A stretch of DNA of 42,413 nt, taken from Pseudomonadota bacterium. GTDB taxonomy: Bacteria > Pseudomonadota > Alphaproteobacteria > Reyranellales > Reyranellaceae. The stretch covers positions 1-42,413 of the forward strand of contig JAFEFG010000035.1 in NCBI GenBank assembly GCA_018240685.1, in the 5' to 3' direction. Both the position numbers and the translations under genes were made by a program. Each line of letters begins with the position of its first letter. The stretch's first letter is position 1. This document shows, one piece after another, positions 1-7,692 of this stretch. The notes beneath the pieces are model-generated. The model did not search any database, was not told the origin of the DNA, and was given only the letters and a program-made list of their open reading frames with translations.

Positions 1-461
1 TCGGGCACATGCGGGCCGACATTGCCCGAGCGCGCCGATTCGACATAGATCGCCGAGGTTCCGTCGAGCAGGCCGATCGAGACCGTTCCGCGCACGCTCT
101 CGGCGAGGTCCTGCATCAGCGGGCGCGCGATCTGGCGGAACGGCATGCCGGCGAGGAGCGGCCGCGCCACGCGCAGCGCACGGGCGCCGACCCGGTACTT
201 GGCGAGGTCGCGGTCGTAACGCAGGTAGCCCAGCTCGGCGAGCGTGTGCGTGAGGCGCGCCACCGTCGGCCGCGGCAGGCCGGTGCGCGCCGACAGCTCC
301 ATGTTGCCCAGCAGCGGCGCCCCCGCCTCGAAGGCTTCGAGCACCACCAGCCCCTTGGCGAGCGTGGTGGCGAAGGCCGCGTCGCCGGCGCTTTCGGCCA
401 GCACCGCTTCGGCGGAGGAGGACGGCAGGAAGCTGGGCTTGCGCCGCGCGATCGAAGTCAT
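1..461 (-). CDS. IclR-family transcriptional regulator (N-terminal part; runs off the window edge)
   Basis: The frame opens with ATG at 461 and stays open to base 1, giving about 153 residues. After a roughly 30-residue leader comes a winged helix-turn-helix of IclR type: a segment starting TLAKGLVVLEAFEAG, the recognition helix LSARTGLPRPTVARLTHTL, then the wing ending YRVGARAL. The effector-binding domain begins after that (IARPLMQDLAESVRGTVSIG, then TSAIYVESARSG) and is cut off. IclR proteins are dimeric DNA-binding regulators of catabolic or stress genes that respond to small metabolites. The target cannot be inferred because the downstream side is missing. A palindrome lies 59 bases upstream of the start, so autoregulation is plausible. 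Family assignment is confident; specificity is unknown. Confidence 0.85.
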   Translation of the reverse strand, partial: MTSIARRKPSFLPSSSAEAVLAESAGDAAFATTLAKGLVVLEAFEAGAPLLGNMELSARTGLPRPTVARLTHTLAELGYLRYDRDLAKYRVGARALRVARPLLAGMPFRQIARPLMQDLAESVRGTVSIGLLDGTSAIYVESARSGNVGPHVP

Positions 462-519
462 GCGGCTTTTATGAACACAGGCCGCGGAAGATGTCCATAT
501 ATCCGTGCTATTTCGACTA

Positions 520-540
520 TCTGTCCATTATGTGGACAGA
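520..540. promoter_or_regulatory. Perfect 8-bp-arm palindrome upstream of the IclR gene, candidate operator
   Basis: TCTGTCCA and TGGACAGA form a perfect inverted repeat around a 5-base spacer. A further half-site TGTCCA lies at 492-497. The site is in the AT-richer 166-bp gap between the IclR start and the end of the exchanger gene. On the minus strand the spacer includes CATAAT, which could be a -10 element, so a bound dimer would cover the promoter. Size and placement suit an IclR autoregulatory site. This is inference; no known motif was matched. Confidence 0.45.
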
Positions 541-627
541 CTCAGCTTGCGTGACAGAATTCGACGGTGCGCGGCGTGCCGATCTGGCGACGAAGGTCCC
601 GGGGCTGCAGCCATTCCGGCGCCGGCC

Positions 628-1638
628 TCAATGGCCGTACAGGTAGACCGCGTAGGAGCTGAACAGGTAGACGACCAGCAGCGACAGGCTGATCCAGCTG
701 ATGGTGCCGCGCACGCGCGTCTCCGGCTTGTAGAGCATCGCCACGATGAAGATGCCGAGCATGATCACGGCGGCGAAGGCCGTGATGGCGTTGGCGGGCG
801 AGGCGGCGCGCAGCAGCGGCGCCCGGGTATAGGCGACGTCGTCGACCGCCAGGATCAGGATGTCGAACAGGTTGCTGCCGAGCAGATTGCCGATCGCCAT
901 GTCGACGGAACCGAGCCGCAGCGCACTCACCGTCACCACCAGCTCCGGCACCGACGTGGCGGCGGCGATGAACAGCGTGCCGACGAAGGTGGTCTTCCAG
1001 CCCATCACGGCGGCGAGCTCCTGGCCGACGAACGGCAGCCAGGCGCCGGCCGCGACCACGACGGCGGCCGCCCCGGCGTAGCGCAGCAACGCAGCCGTCA
1101 GCGAAATGCCCGCCTCCGACTTGGTGATCTCGGGCGGCGGCGGGGTGCGGCGCTCGTAGACGAAGGCCGCGCGCATGGCGATCAGGTAGATGACGACGAT
1201 GAAAGGCGTGTAGCCGCCGACATGCCCGATGCGGAAGTCGAACGCGTTCTGGCTGAGCAGGAGGGAGGCGCCGGCGGCGCCGATCAGGATGACGCCGAAG
1301 CCGGCGGTGAGGATGTGGCCCTGGTCGATGCGGCGATACATCGGTTCCCCGCGGCTCAATTCGTCGAGCAGCACCAGCATCACCAGGTTGAACACGCAGC
1401 TTCCCAGCACGTCGCCGACTGCGATATTGGGGGCATCGGCGACGGTGACCGCGCTGATGCCGGTCATCAGCTCCGGCAGCGAGGTGGCGGTGGCGAGCAG
1501 CACCAGCCCGATCCACGACCGCGACAGGCCGGTCAGGCGCGAAATGACGTAGCCGTATCGCGGCAGCGCCGGGCCGGCCAGCCCGATCAGCAGGACGCAG
1601 AACGCGAACTCCAGCCACGGCACCAGCACCGTCATCAT
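628..1638 (-). CDS. Na+/Ca2+ (K+-dependent-like) exchanger family membrane protein
   Basis: The product has 336 residues and about ten hydrophobic segments in two homologous halves, the architecture of the CaCA exchanger family (PF01699 twice). The alpha-repeat signatures are visible: ATATSLPELMTG (about 49-60) with GDVLGSCVFN (75-84), and in the second half ATSVPELVVTVSA with GNLLGSNLFDILIL. These acidic and polar residues coordinate Ca2+ and Na+ in the family. A cytoplasmic loop follows the fifth segment. The ATG at 1638 overlaps the ATPase stop (ATGA), indicating translational coupling with an ATP-driven Ca2+ pump; a second ATG at 1635 is also possible. The likely role is Ca2+ extrusion across the inner membrane driven by Na+ or H+. 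The coupling ion cannot be read from the sequence. Confidence 0.88.
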   Translation of the reverse strand: MMTVLVPWLEFAFCVLLIGLAGPALPRYGYVISRLTGLSRSWIGLVLLATATSLPELMTGISAVTVADAPNIAVGDVLGSCVFNLVMLVLLDELSRGEPMYRRIDQGHILTAGFGVILIGAAGASLLLSQNAFDFRIGHVGGYTPFIVVIYLIAMRAAFVYERRTPPPPEITKSEAGISLTAALLRYAGAAAVVVAAGAWLPFVGQELAAVMGWKTTFVGTLFIAAATSVPELVVTVSALRLGSVDMAIGNLLGSNLFDILILAVDDVAYTRAPLLRAASPANAITAFAAVIMLGIFIVAMLYKPETRVRGTISWISLSLLVVYLFSSYAVYLYGH

Positions 1639-4349
1639 GGCTTCCCTCCCGTCCGCAGCGCCGCCACGGCGAGCGTGACGGCCTGTATCGCGACCAGCGG
1701 CGCGATGCTCATGCCGAGGATGACCGCCCACATGGCCGGCGTCGGCGGCGCCAGGTGCATCACCTCGGCCATCGGCGGCAGGTAGGGCGGCACCGCCAGC
1801 AGCATCGTGCACAACAACGCCGCGCCCCACACCCAGGGATTGCGGGTGACCTCGTTGCGGAACGGACCCGACTGCGGATGGCGCATGTTGAAGGCATGCC
1901 AGACCTGGGCGAAGGCCAGCGTCAGGAAGGTCACGGTGACCACCGAGCGCGCGTCGAGGCCGAGCGCCAGCCGCGCGATCGCCAGCGCGCCGAACGTGCC
2001 GGCGGTGAGCGCCAGGCTCTGCAGCACGACGGTGATCCACTGGCGGCGGCCGAGGATCGGTTCGCGCGGATCGCGCGGCGGCCGCCTGAGGATGCCGGGC
2101 TCGCCCTCGCCCATGGCGAGCGCGAATGCCGGGAACACGTCGGTGACCAGGTTGAGATAGAGGATCTGCAGCGGCAGCACCGGCAGCGGCAGCGTCGACA
2201 GCACGGCGAGGCCCACCACCAGCAGTTCGCTCAGGTTGCACGACAGCAGATAGGCGACGAAGCGGCGGATGTTGCCGAAGATGACGCGGCCCTCGCGGAT
2301 CGCCTTGACGATGGTGGGAAAGGCGTCGTCGAGCAGGATCATGGCCGCCGCCTCGCGCGCGACGTCGGTGCCGCGCAGGCCCATGGCGACGCCGATATCG
2401 GCCTGGCGCAATGCCGGCGCATCGTTGACGCCGTCGCCGGTCATGGCGACCACGTCGCCGGCGCCCTGATAGGCGCGCACCAGCGCCAGCTTCTCGGCCG
2501 GGCTGACGCGCGCGAAGATGCCGACCTCGCGCAGGTCGCCGCCGTCGCCGTTGGCCACCCGGTCGACCTGCTCGCCGACCACGACACGGGCCGCGGCCTG
2601 GCCGAGGCCGACGGTGCGGCCGATGCTGCGCGCGGTCACCGCGTGATCGCCGGTCACCATGACCACCCGGATGCCGGCATCGCGGCAGTCGCGGATCGCC
2701 TGCGGCACGTCGGCCCGCACCGGATCCTCGAGACCGATCAGGCCGACGAAGGTCAGCCCCTCGTACGGCGGCGCATCGGGCTGCGCGGCGGTCTTCAGGG
2801 CGCAGGCCAGCACCCGCAGGCCGTGACGGCCAAGCTCCTCCACATGGGCGTGCCATTCGGCCCGGCGAGCCGCATCGAGGGCCGCATCGAGGGCCGCCTC
2901 GTCACCGTCGACGGCGATCCTGTCGGCGGCGGCGAGCACTGCTTCCGGCGCACCCTTGACCGCATACAGGAACGCGTCGCCGCGGCGATGCACGGTCGCC
3001 ATCATCTTGCTGCCGGCATCGAAGGCATGCTTGCGCACGATCGGGCTTCCCTGCAGCAGCGCCGACCGTCGCAGCCCGGCGCGAAAGCCCGCGCGCAGCA
3101 GCGCCAGCTCCATGGGGTCGCCGCTGCCCGGCTCACCGGGGCTGTCGAGCGAGGCGTCGTTGCACAGCACGCCGATCTCCAGCAGCCGCGAAAGCTGGGC
3201 GTCGTCGCCCGGCGACGATTGCCCGGCGGACCCGTCGGCATCGAGTGCGATCTCGCCGCTCTCCACCCAGAGCCGGCGCACGGCCATGCGGTTCTCGGTC
3301 AGCGTGCCGGTCTTGTCGCTGAGGATGATCGTCGTGGCGCCCAGGGTCTCCACCGCCGAGAGCCGCTCGATCAGCGCGTTCTGGCGCGCCATGCGCCACA
3401 TGCCGCGCGCCAGGGCAAGCGTCGCCACGATCGGCAGGCCTTCCGGGATCGCCGCCACCGCGAGAGCGATGGCCGCCTCGATCATGAGGAACGGGTCCTT
3501 GCCGGTGGCGACCCCGACGCCGACCAGCAGTGCGGTCAGGATCAGCACCGCCCAGACCAGCTGCGCGGAGAGCCGCGCGAGCTTCTTCTCCAGCGGCGAC
3601 GAGCCGGGCTCGGCCTCCTCGACCATCTTCGACACCCGGCCGAGCTCGGTCGCGAGACCGGTCGCCGTCACCACGCCGAGGCCGCTGCCGCGGGTGAGCG
3701 CCGTGCCCTTGAACAGCATGCAGGCGCGGTCGGCGAGCCGCGCCGCGGCCGCCACCGGGCGCACGTTCTTGTGCACCGCGACCGATTCGCCGGTCAGCGT
3801 CGACTCGTCGGCGAACAGGTTCGAGGCCTCGACCAGCCGCAGGTCGGCCGAGACCGCATCGCCTGCCTCCAGCACGACGATGTCGCCGGGCACCATCTGC
3901 TCCGCCGGCACGATGCGGACATGGCCGTCGCGGCGCACGCGCGCCGAGCGCGACCCGAGGGCCCGCAGCGCCTCGATCGACCGCGCGGCCTTCAGCTCGG
4001 TCAGAAAGCCGATCAGCGCATTGATCCCGAGCACGGTAACGACGGCCGCGCCCTCCTCCAGTTCGCCGAAATAGAACGCCAATGCGGCGGCGGCGCCGAG
4101 CAGGTAGACGACCGGGCTCTGGAACTGGTGCAGCAGGATGACCAGTCCGCTGGCCTTTTGGGTCGACACGACGGTGTTGGCGCCGAAGACCTTCAGCCGG
4201 CGCCTGGCCTCCTCGTCGCCAAGCCCCTTGCCCGCCGACACGCCGAGCTGCGCCAGCACCTCACCTGCCGCGCGCGCCTGTGGCACGTCCGGCAACGTTT
4301 CCAACGCTTCCGCCATGCCGGCCCCGCGCCACCCTGGTTCGTCATTCAC
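1635..4349 (-). CDS. P-type (P2A-like) calcium-transporting ATPase
   Basis: The product has 904 residues and complete P-type ATPase architecture. An N-terminal cation-ATPase domain (about 15-75) is followed by the actuator motif TGES (186-189), the TM4 ion site IPEGLP (301-306), the phosphorylation motif DKTGTLT with Asp345, a nucleotide domain with KGAPE, and the hinge TGDGVNDAP (637-645). Ca2+-ligand positions of the SERCA group appear conserved: Glu303 in TM4, Asn705/Glu708 in TM5 (CNLSE), and Asn733, Thr736 and Asp737 in TM6 (NLVTD). This supports Ca2+ rather than Na+/K+ or heavy metals. The pump exports cytoplasmic Ca2+ at the expense of ATP. ATG 4349 gives the full length; Met12 (4316) is a possible alternative. 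The 3' end overlaps the exchanger start by 4 bases. Confidence 0.92.
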   Translation of the reverse strand: MNDEPGWRGAGMAEALETLPDVPQARAAGEVLAQLGVSAGKGLGDEEARRRLKVFGANTVVSTQKASGLVILLHQFQSPVVYLLGAAAALAFYFGELEEGAAVVTVLGINALIGFLTELKAARSIEALRALGSRSARVRRDGHVRIVPAEQMVPGDIVVLEAGDAVSADLRLVEASNLFADESTLTGESVAVHKNVRPVAAAARLADRACMLFKGTALTRGSGLGVVTATGLATELGRVSKMVEEAEPGSSPLEKKLARLSAQLVWAVLILTALLVGVGVATGKDPFLMIEAAIALAVAAIPEGLPIVATLALARGMWRMARQNALIERLSAVETLGATTIILSDKTGTLTENRMAVRRLWVESGEIALDADGSAGQSSPGDDAQLSRLLEIGVLCNDASLDSPGEPGSGDPMELALLRAGFRAGLRRSALLQGSPIVRKHAFDAGSKMMATVHRRGDAFLYAVKGAPEAVLAAADRIAVDGDEAALDAALDAARRAEWHAHVEELGRHGLRVLACALKTAAQPDAPPYEGLTFVGLIGLEDPVRADVPQAIRDCRDAGIRVVMVTGDHAVTARSIGRTVGLGQAAARVVVGEQVDRVANGDGGDLREVGIFARVSPAEKLALVRAYQGAGDVVAMTGDGVNDAPALRQADIGVAMGLRGTDVAREAAAMILLDDAFPTIVKAIREGRVIFGNIRRFVAYLLSCNLSELLVVGLAVLSTLPLPVLPLQILYLNLVTDVFPAFALAMGEGEPGILRRPPRDPREPILGRRQWITVVLQSLALTAGTFGALAIARLALGLDARSVVTVTFLTLAFAQVWHAFNMRHPQSGPFRNEVTRNPWVWGAALLCTMLLAVPPYLPPMAEVMHLAPPTPAMWAVILGMSIAPLVAIQAVTLAVAALRTGGKP

Positions 4350-4452
4350 ACGAAGTGAAAGTACCCAAATACGTCGCTTGAAGTTTGAGACAGGTCAACC
4401 CGGTCGTCTCGGGAGAGCAGGGAGGCCGATTCCCTTCATGCTGCCTGCGCCT

Positions 4453-6267
4453 TTACCCGCCCAGCTCCTCGCGCAGCATCTCCAGTTCCAGCCATTCCGT
4501 CTCGGCGGCGTCGACTTCAGCTTGAGCAGAGGCGAGACGCGAGGACTTGGCGGCGAAGGCCTTGGGATCGCGGCTGTAGAGCGACGCGTCGGCCAGCGCG
4601 TCGTTGAGGGCGGTGATCTCGGCCTGCAGTGCCTCGATCTTTTTCGGCAGCTCGGCCAGCGCGCGCTCGCGCTTGTAGCCGAGGCGCTGTTTGGGCGGCG
4701 CACTGTCGCGGGCGGGCGCAGGCTTCTCCCTCTTCTCGGCCTTCTCGGCAGAAGCCGCCGCCGACGGCTCGCGCGGCCCGCGCTGGGCGAGATAGTCGCT
4801 GTAGCCGCCGGCATATTCGATCGCGGCGCCGTCGCCTTCGAGCGCGATGGTCGAGGTGACGAGGCGGTCGAGGAAATCGCGGTCGTGGCTCACCAGCAGC
4901 ACCGTGCCGTCGTAGTCGCTCAGCGCTTCCTGCAGGAGATCGAGCGTGTCGGCGTCGAGGTCGTTGGTCGGCTCGTCGAGCACCAGCATGTTGGAGGGCG
5001 CGGCCAGCGCCTTGGCCAGCAGCAGGCGGTTGCGCTCGCCGCCCGACAGCGTGCGCACGGGCTGGCGCGCCTGCTCGTCGCGGAACAGGTATTCGCGCAG
5101 GTAGGTCATGACGTGCCGCTGCTGGCCGCGCACCAGCACATGGTCGTTGCGGTCGGCCAGGATCTCCCACGGCGTCTTGTCGGGATCGAGCGCGACGCGG
5201 CGCTGGTCGATCACCACCGGCATCAGGTTGGCGCCGAGCTTCACCGAGCCGGTGTCGGGCTCGATCTCGCCGATCAGCATGCGCAGGAGAGTCGTCTTGC
5301 CGGCGCCGTTGGGGCCGATCAGGCCGACGCGGTCGCGGCGGAAGATGCGGGTCGAGAAGTCGCGCACGATCACCTTGTCGCCGAAGCGCTTGGAGATGTT
5401 GCGCGCGGTGATGGCGAGGCTGCCGGACTGTTCGGCGGCGCCGGTCTCGATCGTGGCGCGGCCGACCGGGCCGATCTGCTGGCGGCGCTGCTTGCGCAAT
5501 TCGCCCAGCGCGCGCAGGCGGCCCTCGTTGCGGGTGCGGCGGGCGCGGATGCTCTTGCCGGCCCATTCGGTCTCGCGCTCGATCAGGCGGTCGAGCTTGT
5601 GCCGCTCGGTCGCCTCGCGTTCGAGGATGTCGGACGACCACTCGTCGAAGGCGTCGTAGCCCCTGTCGAGGCGGCGCACGATGCCGCGATCGAGCCACAG
5701 CACGGCGCGCGTGAGGGTGGAGAGGAAGCGCCGGTCGTGGCTCACCAGCACATAGGCGCCCTTCCAGGCGCCGAGCTTCGCCTCCAGCCATTCGATCGTC
5801 GGCAGGTCGAGATGGTTGGTCGGCTCATCGAGCAGCATGACGTCCGGCTCGGCCACCAGCGCGCGGGCGAGCGCGGCGCGGCGCGCCTCGCCGCCGGAGA
5901 GGTGGGCGGGATCGCGCGTTCCGTCGAGCGCCATCTCCTCCAGCAGCGCCTCGACGCGATAGTCGGACGGCCCCAGCGAGTCGGCGAGCGCCGAGGCGAC
6001 GTAGTGGGCGACGCTGGCATGGCCGGTGAAGTCCGGCTCCTGCGGCAGGGTGGCGATGGCCACGCCGGGCTGGGCGAAGCGCGTGCCGCCGTCGGCGATC
6101 GGCTCGCCGGCGAGGATGCGCAGCAGCGTCGACTTGCCGGCGCCGTTGCGGCCCACCAGCGACAGCCGCTCGCCCGGCGCGATCGAGAGATCGACGCCGT
6201 CGAGGATCGGCTGGCCGCCGAGGTGATAGCGGATGCCGCTCAGGGCCAGGAGAGGAGGAGGTGCCAT
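4453..6267 (-). CDS. ABC-F family ATPase, Uup-like
   Basis: The product has 604 residues with two fused nucleotide-binding domains and no membrane segments. Domain 1 has Walker A GRNGAGKST (39-47), signature LSGGEARRAALARAL and Walker B VMLLDEPTNHLD. Domain 2 has GPNGAGKTT, LSGGERNRLLLAKAL and MLVLDEPTNDLD. A charged linker lies between the domains. The C-terminus is a coiled coil of about 75 residues (RERALAELPKKIEALQAEI onward), the feature that marks Uup-like members and binds branched DNA or the ribosome. ABC-F proteins act on stalled ribosomes or in replication-associated processes. I chose ATG 6267; an in-frame GTG at 6312 would add 15 residues. Uup is favoured over EttA because of the C-terminal coil. 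Confidence 0.9.
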   Translation of the reverse strand: MAPPPLLALSGIRYHLGGQPILDGVDLSIAPGERLSLVGRNGAGKSTLLRILAGEPIADGGTRFAQPGVAIATLPQEPDFTGHASVAHYVASALADSLGPSDYRVEALLEEMALDGTRDPAHLSGGEARRAALARALVAEPDVMLLDEPTNHLDLPTIEWLEAKLGAWKGAYVLVSHDRRFLSTLTRAVLWLDRGIVRRLDRGYDAFDEWSSDILEREATERHKLDRLIERETEWAGKSIRARRTRNEGRLRALGELRKQRRQQIGPVGRATIETGAAEQSGSLAITARNISKRFGDKVIVRDFSTRIFRRDRVGLIGPNGAGKTTLLRMLIGEIEPDTGSVKLGANLMPVVIDQRRVALDPDKTPWEILADRNDHVLVRGQQRHVMTYLREYLFRDEQARQPVRTLSGGERNRLLLAKALAAPSNMLVLDEPTNDLDADTLDLLQEALSDYDGTVLLVSHDRDFLDRLVTSTIALEGDGAAIEYAGGYSDYLAQRGPREPSAAASAEKAEKREKPAPARDSAPPKQRLGYKRERALAELPKKIEALQAEITALNDALADASLYSRDPKAFAAKSSRLASAQAEVDAAETEWLELEMLREELGG

Positions 6268-6347
6268 GGTCGAAGAGAGATAAGGCCGCGTGTCATGGAC
6301 GAACCTGTCCACATCGGCAAGGGCCCATTGCAGCGCTATGGTTTTGC

Positions 6348-7292
6348 ATGCTGCAGGTTGTGGGGGAGCCGAGGCGGATCGACCGCGCCGTCAAGCGCCT
6401 TCAGGGCGCGCTGAAGGGCGTGCCGTCGCGCGGCGTGCGGCTCACCTGGCGCGGCGGCGAGCTGCGCACCACGATCCACTGGCTGCGTGATGACGGCTTC
6501 TGGTGGGCCTTCGAGCCGCGCGAGGACGGCCGCCGTCCACGCGACGCGCTGCTGCTGGGCCATGCGCCGCATCCGCCCGGCAAGCGCGAGAGCATCACCT
6601 GCGAAATCAACCTCTCCCGCGCCGGTGCCGACCGCAAGGTGGCGGGCATCGTCGCCGCCGATGCCGCGGGCGCGCTCTATCTCGCCCACTCCGGCCGCAT
6701 GGGCGGCGCGCGGGCCGGCCAGGGAAAGCGGGGTTTCCGCGACTTCCTCGCCGACGGCGTGTGGCGGCCGGTCGCCTGGCCCGACGGCGCGGAGACCGAG
6801 GCGCTGGTGATCGCCCCGCTCGACAGCCCGCGCCTCGTCCGCCTGCTCGGCCGCTTCGTCGCGGACGTGCACCGCTTCAAGACGGGCGCGATCCGCGACG
6901 GCCGGACCCGGCTGTGCGTCGAGCCGTCGACGCACGACTCGGTCGCCGCCGCCTGCGACCGGCACCTGGTCGATCTCGCTCTGCACGAGGAACTCGCCAA
7001 GCGCGGCCTGTTCGGCGGCACGGTCGATCTCTTCTCGCTGCGGGGCAGGCGGCCGCAGCCGCTGTTCGCCCTTGTCGCCGCCGGCCAGCCGGAGGAGCTG
7101 GCACTGGCGGTGGGCTCGCTGTCGCTGGCCAGCGCCCGTGGCGGGAGCGCGGTGCGACCGATCCTGGTCGCGCCGGCGCACCTCGATGCGGATGACGCCG
7201 CGGCGCTGCGCACCCTGCCCTTCGCCTGCGTACGCTATCGCTGGCGCGGCGCGCGTGCCATCTTCGACGGCCTCGACGATGCCCTCGAATAA
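6348..7292 (+). CDS. Uncharacterised protein resembling restriction-associated, nuclease-like proteins; nuclease core looks degenerate
   Basis: The product has 314 residues from the ATG at 6348; an upstream in-frame extension overlaps the divergent ABC-F gene and is unlikely. It is soluble with two apparent parts. Residues 80-180 contain YLAHSGRMGG (111-120), GQGKRGF and FVADVHRFKTGAI, which resembles the head region of some McrA/McrB-associated proteins. Residues 200-312 have the layout of a PD-(D/E)XK-like domain: His206, an LVDLALHEELAKRG helix, Asp227, a strand LFALV (239-243) and a final RYRW strand. The catalytic E-x-K expected on that strand is absent, so activity is doubtful. The resemblance is from memory of family patterns, not a search. 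The gene stands just before DUF1491 in the same direction, 22 bases away. No partner restriction or methyltransferase gene is nearby. Confidence 0.6.
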   Translation: MLQVVGEPRRIDRAVKRLQGALKGVPSRGVRLTWRGGELRTTIHWLRDDGFWWAFEPREDGRRPRDALLLGHAPHPPGKRESITCEINLSRAGADRKVAGIVAADAAGALYLAHSGRMGGARAGQGKRGFRDFLADGVWRPVAWPDGAETEALVIAPLDSPRLVRLLGRFVADVHRFKTGAIRDGRTRLCVEPSTHDSVAAACDRHLVDLALHEELAKRGLFGGTVDLFSLRGRRPQPLFALVAAGQPEELALAVGSLSLASARGGSAVRPILVAPAHLDADDAAALRTLPFACVRYRWRGARAIFDGLDDALE

Positions 7293-7314
7293 GGCGCTGG
7301 AGTAACGTGCGATC

Positions 7315-7650
7315 ATGGTGATGGGACTGACGACCGGACTGTGGGTGAGCGCGCAGGTGCGCCTGTGCGATCGCGCCTTCATTCCCGCCGCCGTGGTGCG
7401 GCGCGGCGATCCCGACGTCGGCACCGTGCTGCTGAAGGTCAACCGATTCGAGGCGGGCGTAACCGTCTACACCCAAGCCAGCACGATGGACGACACGCCG
7501 GCCTGGAGCCGCGGCACCGGCCCCACGCCCGTGACCGAGGTGGAGGCGGACGCCTACATCGCGCGCCAGGTGCAGCGCGATCCCGACGTCTGGGTGCTCG
7601 AGATCGAGGACCGCAAGGGCGAATACAAGATCGACGGCCGGATCGTCTGA
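7315..7650 (+). CDS. DUF1491 family protein
   Basis: A small soluble protein of 111 residues. Its pattern (GLWVSAQVRLCDRAFIPAAV, then RRGDPDVGTVLLKVNRFE and a C-terminal DPDVWVLEIEDRKGEY) matches the alphaproteobacterial family DUF1491, whose function is unknown. It appears full length for the family. The start may be the ATG at 7315 or the one at 7321; GGAG at 7299-7302 lies upstream. It follows the preceding gene by 22 bases in the same direction and ends five bases before a strong hairpin that separates it from the convergent NlpD-like gene. No catalytic or metal-binding motif is evident. The domain call is fairly sure; nothing can be said about role. Confidence 0.78.
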   Translation: MVMGLTTGLWVSAQVRLCDRAFIPAAVVRRGDPDVGTVLLKVNRFEAGVTVYTQASTMDDTPAWSRGTGPTPVTEVEADAYIARQVQRDPDVWVLEIEDRKGEYKIDGRIV

Positions 7651-7654
7651 TCCC

Positions 7655-7683
7655 GGGACCGCAGGCCGGAAGCCTGCGGTCCC
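7655..7683. terminator. 12-bp perfect hairpin between convergent genes, probable bidirectional terminator
   Basis: GGGACCGCAGGC and GCCTGCGGTCCC pair perfectly around the 5-base loop CGGAA. It fills the 42-bp gap between DUF1491 (+) and the NlpD-like gene (-). No T-tract follows on either side, so it is not a textbook intrinsic terminator. It may act as a transcript-end stabiliser. A related, weaker hairpin occurs at 16150-16170. Confidence 0.65.
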
Positions 7684-7692
7684 AGGTGATCC

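Noticed and set aside
1755..4358. Long plus-strand open frame of 867 codons opposite the P-type ATPase gene
   Set aside because: Its translation is His/Gln/Arg-rich with no family motifs and it mirrors a complete, motif-rich gene on the other strand; typical high-GC shadow frame.
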